Source: Paenibacillus sp. 453mf (GTDB lineage: Bacteria; Bacillota; Bacilli; Paenibacillales; Paenibacillaceae). Taken from it: DNA of 64,000 bases. The notes under the pieces are model-generated. The model worked only from the letters and a program-made list of their open reading frames with translations, did no database searches and was not told the DNA's origin. Shown here one piece after another: positions 59,419 to 64,000 of the stretch; position 1 is the stretch's first letter, and the number at the start of each line of letters is the position of its first letter. Position numbers and translations under genes: made by a program. The stretch is from assembly GCF_900116105.1 (NCBI RefSeq), contig NZ_FPAC01000006.1:62001-126000 (forward strand), in the 5' to 3' direction.

Positions 59419-60507
59419 TTGGAAAACCAAATTAAATTAGAGTTCGTCACAGCTATTAATTATTTAGGGTTAGATGAGGATGATTGCCATGTTGTAATTG
59501 ATGAAATAGAATACGGAACTTGGGAAGAATTCAATCAAGCTATATATGAATTTGAAAAGCCTCACTTTAAAAATGTTCGAGAAAAGCTTGGACTTGTTTT
59601 AGAACTGATTCAAAGCAGTGAACAGGTTCAGTATACATATCCTCCGAGAACAAAACACGAAATGAATGGCGGGATCAAGATAGCGACTCGTCGAGGAGCT
59701 CGACTTCATGAAATTGAATTATTTAATCTCTATTTTCGTTTTCGCTCTCATTTAGCAGGTGATGGAATTGCTCTCATGTATAAGTCACCTTCTTCTCAAA
59801 AGGAACGGATTATTCTTTTACCTGACAACACTGAACAAAGATATGAAACAGAGAAAAGATATTATTTGGATGAAGCTAGGGATCTGGTTTTTAAAGGGCA
59901 CATGAAATCAGATGACCAAAATAATCTGATTGAAAATCTAAGGATGTTAAATCTCCATGAGCGTTGCGCCCAATCTCTAGAACACGAGTTTGGCCATGTT
60001 CTTAACGTTCGTGAGTTTGAATCATTGAATTTTAGACCTAATGATGAAGCACAAATTTACAAATGGTTTCTTGAGTCAGGATATATGTTTAATATTGATA
60101 AAAGGATTCCATTATTCGATAAAGATTCAGCAGCCGTAAAACTCCATATTTTAAAAGAGGCTCTCGTGGAGGATTACCGGATATCATTGAATATGTCTTC
60201 GGAACGTGGTAAATTTATATTACCAAATAAATTCTGTTTTTCGGGTGATTTTCAAAATCCAGACTTATTAGAAGAGGGAGTGGATCTTATGAAACGCATG
60301 TTGAATAATCAAATAACTTCTCAAACGCGTCGGCCCGCGTCCTCGTCGGATTTTGACTCAATCATTGCATATAAACAAGTCGTTGCACGGCGTAAAAAGC
60401 AGGATTGGGTGGCCGGATCCCAATCTTTGACAGAGGACATCATTCGGCGAGACTTGGAGGAACTTGAACAGTCAGCTATAAAACAGGCAGCAGTATCAAG
60501 AATATAG
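59419..60507 (+). CDS. HEFGH-type metallopeptidase-like protein (362 aa)
   Basis: TTG start with CGGAGCTG upstream. The sequence LEHEFGHVLNVREFE (about 187-201) has the HExxH zinc-peptidase core, with acidic residues downstream as possible third ligand. The N-terminal part (GLDEDDCHVVIDEIEYGTWE...) and the C-terminal basic tail are unrecognised. It may be a toxin-like or defence peptidase; with DUF4365 and DUF4238 neighbours it forms an accessory cluster. Confidence 0.6.
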   Translation: MENQIKLEFVTAINYLGLDEDDCHVVIDEIEYGTWEEFNQAIYEFEKPHFKNVREKLGLVLELIQSSEQVQYTYPPRTKHEMNGGIKIATRRGARLHEIELFNLYFRFRSHLAGDGIALMYKSPSSQKERIILLPDNTEQRYETEKRYYLDEARDLVFKGHMKSDDQNNLIENLRMLNLHERCAQSLEHEFGHVLNVREFESLNFRPNDEAQIYKWFLESGYMFNIDKRIPLFDKDSAAVKLHILKEALVEDYRISLNMSSERGKFILPNKFCFSGDFQNPDLLEEGVDLMKRMLNNQITSQTRRPASSSDFDSIIAYKQVVARRKKQDWVAGSQSLTEDIIRRDLEELEQSAIKQAAVSRI

Positions 60508-60514
60508 AAGTAAA

Positions 60515-60541
60515 AGCCATCCACAAGGATGGTTTTTTTGT
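60515..60541 (+). terminator. Intrinsic terminator
   Basis: AGCCATCC pairs with GGATGGTT around ACAA and is followed by seven T. Confidence 0.85.
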
Positions 60542-60559
60542 TTTTGGATTCGACATACC

Positions 60560-60694
60560 TCATGAATATGAGTTGATGATGTTTTTTGATGACTATTATC
60601 TCAACAAAATGAAGTTGTAAGCTGGGATCATGGATATAAAGTTTTTGACTTGCTACCGGGAGCATTAAGCGATCGAGCAGAATATATACTTTGA
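60560..60694 (+). pseudogene. Decayed coding fragment
   Basis: Two short overlapping frames look protein-like: one with HEYELMMFFDDYYLNKMKL and one with SWDHGYKVFDLLPGALSDR ending at the stop 60692-60694. Joining them needs a frameshift, and neither has an SD and start. Probably the remnant of a lost cargo gene. Confidence 0.3.
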
Positions 60695-60707
60695 AAAGGG
60701 TGGTCAA

Positions 60708-61634
60708 ATGGGAGGGAAAAAAAGACGGCAGCATTATGTTTGGAGGCATTATTTGACTGCCTGGGAGAATGAAAATGGTAGACTTTATTGTTTACGGGAC
60801 AATAAGATTTTCCCTGCCAGCGCTAGAGATGTTGCAAATATCCGCGATTTTTATCGCTTAAATGAACTTACTACATTCGATATTGAGTTAATAACGACTG
60901 TTTTCATAGAACATTTGGGGCCTCCTGAAGTTCAAAAAGTTAATAAAGATTGGATTATCTATTTCAATCGGATCTTCGAAATTAAAAGGACTTTAGAGCA
61001 GAAGAGGAAATCTTCCGAAGAAGTGAAGGCTCTATTTGACTTGGAGATCAATAATATTGAAGAAGAACTTCACAATAGAATTGAAGATACGGGAAAGCCG
61101 TATTTAGAGTCTCTCAGAAAAGGTGATGCATCGTTTTATCAAGACGAGCAGGGGAAGGCAGAGTTTAATGAATTCATCTGCACTCAATATTTTCGGACAA
61201 ATGTGATAAAAGAATCATTCCTTAGAAGCATGAAATTTATTCCTGGGAACTGGTCTGATTTCGATCCGGAAAGGATTTGGAACGTTTTAAAATATGTATT
61301 CTCTACGAATTTAGGTCATCAGATGTCGCTCCCTAATAATAATTTTGTCTGCATAATTCTAAAAAATAACACACCTACTCCATTTATAACCGGAGATCAA
61401 CCCGTGATCAATACAAAGGCGGATTACAATAATCTAGAACAGACTAACGAGTTGGAACTATATTATCCAGTATCAGCAAAAATAGCTCTGCTTTTATTGC
61501 AGAGCTCTAAGAAATGGGATGACTCAATCGATATTGAGGAAGGTGAAGTTCAAAGATATAACGATCTCATCTTTAAAGGTTCTAAAAAGCAGGTATATGC
61601 TAACGAAGTGGCAGTATTAAATTGCTTCAATTGA
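60708..61634 (+). CDS. DUF4238 protein (308 aa)
   Basis: ATG with AAGGGTGG upstream. The N-terminal KRRQHYVWRHYLTAWENENG, then LYCLRDNKIFPASARDVANI and DFYRLNELTTFDIEL, is the hallmark of DUF4238, found widely as single cargo genes. FITGDQPVINTK in the C-terminal part also fits. Function unknown; association with phage defence is only a suggestion. Last gene of the cargo cluster. Confidence 0.75.
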   Translation: MGGKKRRQHYVWRHYLTAWENENGRLYCLRDNKIFPASARDVANIRDFYRLNELTTFDIELITTVFIEHLGPPEVQKVNKDWIIYFNRIFEIKRTLEQKRKSSEEVKALFDLEINNIEEELHNRIEDTGKPYLESLRKGDASFYQDEQGKAEFNEFICTQYFRTNVIKESFLRSMKFIPGNWSDFDPERIWNVLKYVFSTNLGHQMSLPNNNFVCIILKNNTPTPFITGDQPVINTKADYNNLEQTNELELYYPVSAKIALLLLQSSKKWDDSIDIEEGEVQRYNDLIFKGSKKQVYANEVAVLNCFN

Positions 61635-62450
61635 GCAGAAACCTAACAGTAACAGCTTTGTCTTAGACCATGAGGGAAATGGAACAAAGAGCAGAGAAAA
61701 ATTTGAAACTTAACGTTTACAAACAGATTGAGAAAGAATGGCTTTGAGCAAGTTCCAGCTTGGATATATGTTTATCGTCCACCGCCTGAGTCCCTGCGAC
61801 GTTAAAAGTAGCAGGGACAACAAGCCGTGAAGCTCTGGAGCAATCAACTCGACTTCGCCTAAACATTTTTATATCAAATTCTCCCTCCCTCATTTTAATT
61901 TAAACACATATATTTTTGTTCATAAAAATGAATATACAAATAAATATGAATATATTAAGTAAATTAATAAGTATAATAAACAATTATATGATCATTTTAA
62001 TATTCATTAAACTATTCAGTTTTGATGAATCTAAATTTCTTACGGTCAACAGAAGAGTTAACATAATAAATTACTAGTAAACTCAAAAGTGAACTGTTTA
62101 CAAAAAAGGAGACTAGGAGGGGGATTGGGGGGAATAAACACAGTTATAAGATTTATCAACGAAGAGAAAATTCAATAGATAAGATATAATTCTGAAGAAA
62201 CATCTACTTTTATAAGAACATATGTGCTAAAATAAGTACGCCAAACCCAGATTTTGCGCACTTTCAAACTAAAACGATTTTTAGTTAGGAAGAAAGGTAG
62301 TTTCACATAAAAGAAAGTCGTTTTATTCCAGTATTTTTAAGATTAATAGAATAAATTAATAGACAAGAATAAGGTGTTCGAATTTTTCGAGATTACACGA
62401 TAAAATTTAATGGCCGATAAATAAGGATGGATGCATTTGGAGGTAGAGTG
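61635..62450 (+). other. 816-bp gene-free, partly AT-rich region
   Basis: No gene is seen on either strand. A perfect hairpin GTCCCTGC/GCAGGGAC lies at 61790-61818. From 61890 to 62060 the DNA is very AT-rich with repeated AATAT/TAAT words, and a purine run AGGAGACTAGGAGGGGGATTGGGGGG lies near 62110-62132. Candidate origin, transfer origin, site boundary or long promoter region. I see no rep or relaxase gene to support one choice. Confidence 0.4.
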
Positions 62451-62903
62451 ATGGTTTTTGTGAAAAAGGTAATTGATGAAGCGTTAGATGACGACATTCA
62501 TTTGATCGACCCGAATCTTGGAAAGTATAGGTTAGAACTTCAACCTATCTTAGAGACATCATTTACAAAGAAATGCTGTATTGTTTTGCTGGATAAAAAG
62601 ATTTACTATAAATCGTTTCCTATACCGTTTACAGGCAGTAGGAAGGCTATTATTATCGAGGATGATGAACAAAAGCTTAGACAATTGATTCGTGATGAGT
62701 TTCCTGATCATGATTATGAGATAGAGTTTAGTAAACCAAGATATAAGGTATACCCAGAGTGTTTAGTTCATAGTATAGACGTCTTATCTGCAAATGAAAT
62801 TAAATTTATGACTGAAAAACAGCTCGATCTTTGGCAACCTGTTATAGAAATAGCTGTATCAAAGTTCCGAGATTCCCTTAAGGGTAAGAAGAGAAAGAAA
62901 TAG
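62451..62903 (+). CDS. Small protein with internal clamp-type motif (150 aa)
   Basis: ATG 62451 is preferred, with GGAGGTAG 4 nt upstream; ATG 62427 has no SD. Soluble, ending in a basic tail (KGKKRKK). Residues 124-128 read QLDLW, close to the clamp consensus QL[SD]LF with Trp as in the Dam-like enzyme. The family is not recognised. Lies beside the regulator and integrase. Confidence 0.6.
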   Translation: MVFVKKVIDEALDDDIHLIDPNLGKYRLELQPILETSFTKKCCIVLLDKKIYYKSFPIPFTGSRKAIIIEDDEQKLRQLIRDEFPDHDYEIEFSKPRYKVYPECLVHSIDVLSANEIKFMTEKQLDLWQPVIEIAVSKFRDSLKGKKRKK

Positions 62904-62979
62904 ACTTGTATATTAAGAAGATTACATATTAGTCCTTTAAAGAGGGAATAAATTCTTAAAGAGGTGAATTTAGATTTTG

Positions 62980-63582
62980 ATGGATAATAGTAAGGTATAC
63001 GACAAGCAACATAGGTATCTTGGGAAAGGTATAAAGAAGCCCCGATTTCGTACTCCTACCAAAAATACTGTTAAAAATCGTATTCTCATGGCACTGCTCT
63101 ATGGTACAAATACTAAAATTTCGGAGCTTGCTGAGGCAATAGGTGTTTCGAAGCGTACTGCACATTCTTGGGTGTATGAAAGAAATCCTGGCGAAGCCAA
63201 TAGAAAGAAAATATCTGAATTTTTTGGTTTACCAGAAGATGTTTTGTTCTTTGAACACTGCGAGGAAATGCAGATTAAAATACCTTTTGAGACCAAACTA
63301 CATCAAGGTTTCTTAGGTGATAAAATATTGAATGTAATACTGGCAGGTTTAATGGTAGTCCATAATATCAACCACCGAGATTTAGCTGAGTATTTAGGGT
63401 ACAGTAGACCTCTTTTCCGTACTCACATTCATGAAGGAAGGATTCCACCAATCGAGATCATAGATAAGGTTTGTAAGTTTTTTAAGCTTCCGCCGCATAT
63501 TATATACAATCCAGATTTGTTCTTGGAAACGAGATTTACGGCTAAGGAATTCCGTCCTTACTACTCTAAATCTAAACAATAA
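62980..63582 (+). CDS. Regulator with two helix-turn-helix units (200 aa)
   Basis: ATG 62980 with GAGGTGA about 11 nt upstream; TTG 62977 in frame. Two XRE-like helix-turn-helix units: about 28-84 (ISELAEAIGVSKRTAHSWVY) and about 105-170 (HRDLAEYLGYSRPLFRTHIH), each followed by an FFGLPEDVLFF/FFKLPPHIIY segment. The duplicated layout suggests binding to a repeated operator. Next to an integrase gene, it is a natural candidate for control of excision or maintenance. Confidence 0.75.
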   Translation: MDNSKVYDKQHRYLGKGIKKPRFRTPTKNTVKNRILMALLYGTNTKISELAEAIGVSKRTAHSWVYERNPGEANRKKISEFFGLPEDVLFFEHCEEMQIKIPFETKLHQGFLGDKILNVILAGLMVVHNINHRDLAEYLGYSRPLFRTHIHEGRIPPIEIIDKVCKFFKLPPHIIYNPDLFLETRFTAKEFRPYYSKSKQ

Positions 63583-63647
63583 GATATAAGAATTTACTAA
63601 CCGTAGCATGTAATAATTTCGAAAGGAAAATAGGGGGAGGTGAGGCG

Positions 63648-64000
63648 TTGGACTCGTCACGTAAATATGAATTGGAAGATGTATATGATGAACAAATTCG
63701 TGCTTTTTCTATATGGATGAAGCAATCGGGTTATACAGACGCGACACAGCGTGAATATATGAGGGAAGTTTATTCTTACTTTGATTCATTAAATGGAACT
63801 ATCCTCGAAAAAGCAGGTAAGATCGATATAATAAACTTTCTTGTGAGTAAGCAAGAGTCTACAAGCGACCGAACCCGAAATCGATCACTTTCGGCAATTA
63901 GATCGTTCTACGTAGCGATGATAGACTTTGAGATGGCTTCTAGGAATCCTGCAATGGAAGTAAAAAAATCAAAGACTGAAAGGAACAAGAAGCCAGTTTA
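63648..64000 (+). CDS. Tyrosine recombinase / integrase, N-terminal part
   Basis: TTG start with GGGGGAGGTGAGG upstream; the frame is open to the window end (117 complete codons). The visible part is the SAM-like core-binding domain: IRAFSIWMKQSGYTDATQRE, LVSKQESTSDRTRNRSLSAI, RSFYVAMIDFEMASRNPAMEV, ending at the RNKKPV linker where the catalytic domain normally begins. Catalytic Arg and Tyr residues lie outside the window. Likely element integrase or resolvase. Confidence 0.8.
   Translation, partial: MDSSRKYELEDVYDEQIRAFSIWMKQSGYTDATQREYMREVYSYFDSLNGTILEKAGKIDIINFLVSKQESTSDRTRNRSLSAIRSFYVAMIDFEMASRNPAMEVKKSKTERNKKPV

Noticed and set aside
1..64000. CRISPR array, tRNA or rRNA genes
   Set aside because: No regularly spaced direct repeats of CRISPR type and no cloverleaf or rRNA-like sequence were noticed.

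Overview
The window looks like part of a large mobile element, an integrative/conjugative element or conjugative plasmid, from a Paenibacillus-like member of the Bacillota. Pointers are strong Gly-rich Shine-Dalgarno (SD) sites with many TTG/GTG starts, S-layer-homology (SLH) surface proteins, a Spo0E-like phosphatase gene, a Gram-positive type IV secretion (T4SS) operon and a tyrosine recombinase at the right edge. I see no rRNA, tRNA, CRISPR array, ribosomal or metabolic gene.

Layout. 0.4-5 kb: separate, mostly unrecognised genes, each behind its own leader RNA. 5.2-10.9 kb: an operon with an E2-like, a candidate ubiquitin-like, a JAB/JAMM peptidase and an E1/ThiF gene. 11-20.4 kb: DNA-modification genes, namely two cytosine-C5 methyltransferases, a PAPS-reductase-like PP-loop enzyme and a frameshifted DndC-like gene. 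21-25.8 kb: a DnaN-like sliding clamp, a SNF2-type helicase and an acidic repeat protein. 26-37.7 kb: T4SS (VirB2-, PrgI/VirB3-, VirB4-, VirB6-, lytic enzyme- and VirB8-like proteins) ending in a Spo0E-like gene. 38-42 kb: Rad52-like annealing protein and small genes. 42.6-46.6 kb: a duplicated module of DUF6884-like gene, structured RNA and DNA methyltransferase. 46.8-57.5 kb: an unknown protein and two secreted SLH proteins, one of 2,031 residues. 57.7-61.6 kb: accessory cargo (DUF4365, HEFGH metallopeptidase, DUF4238). 62.4-64 kb: a small protein, a two-HTH regulator and the start of an integrase.

Three patterns tie the window together. (1) About eleven operons begin with the same untranslated leader: a small hairpin with a CATGCG loop, an ATTCTAA box, and a three-helix intrinsic terminator whose 5' arm can also fold into a competing local hairpin. 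A second, shorter family with a GG-AAGYA-CC hairpin precedes the T4SS, ankyrin and surface-protein genes. This suggests two element-wide attenuation regulons. (2) The element encodes its own sliding clamp, and at least eight other proteins carry a clamp-binding-like peptide (QLSLF, QLTLF, QLTLW and so on), often at the extreme terminus. I infer a clamp-tethered DNA-modification suite acting on newly replicated element DNA. (3) The DUF6884-like/RNA/methyltransferase module occurs twice in tandem with a conserved RNA core and short leader peptides, and I do not recognise it as a described system.
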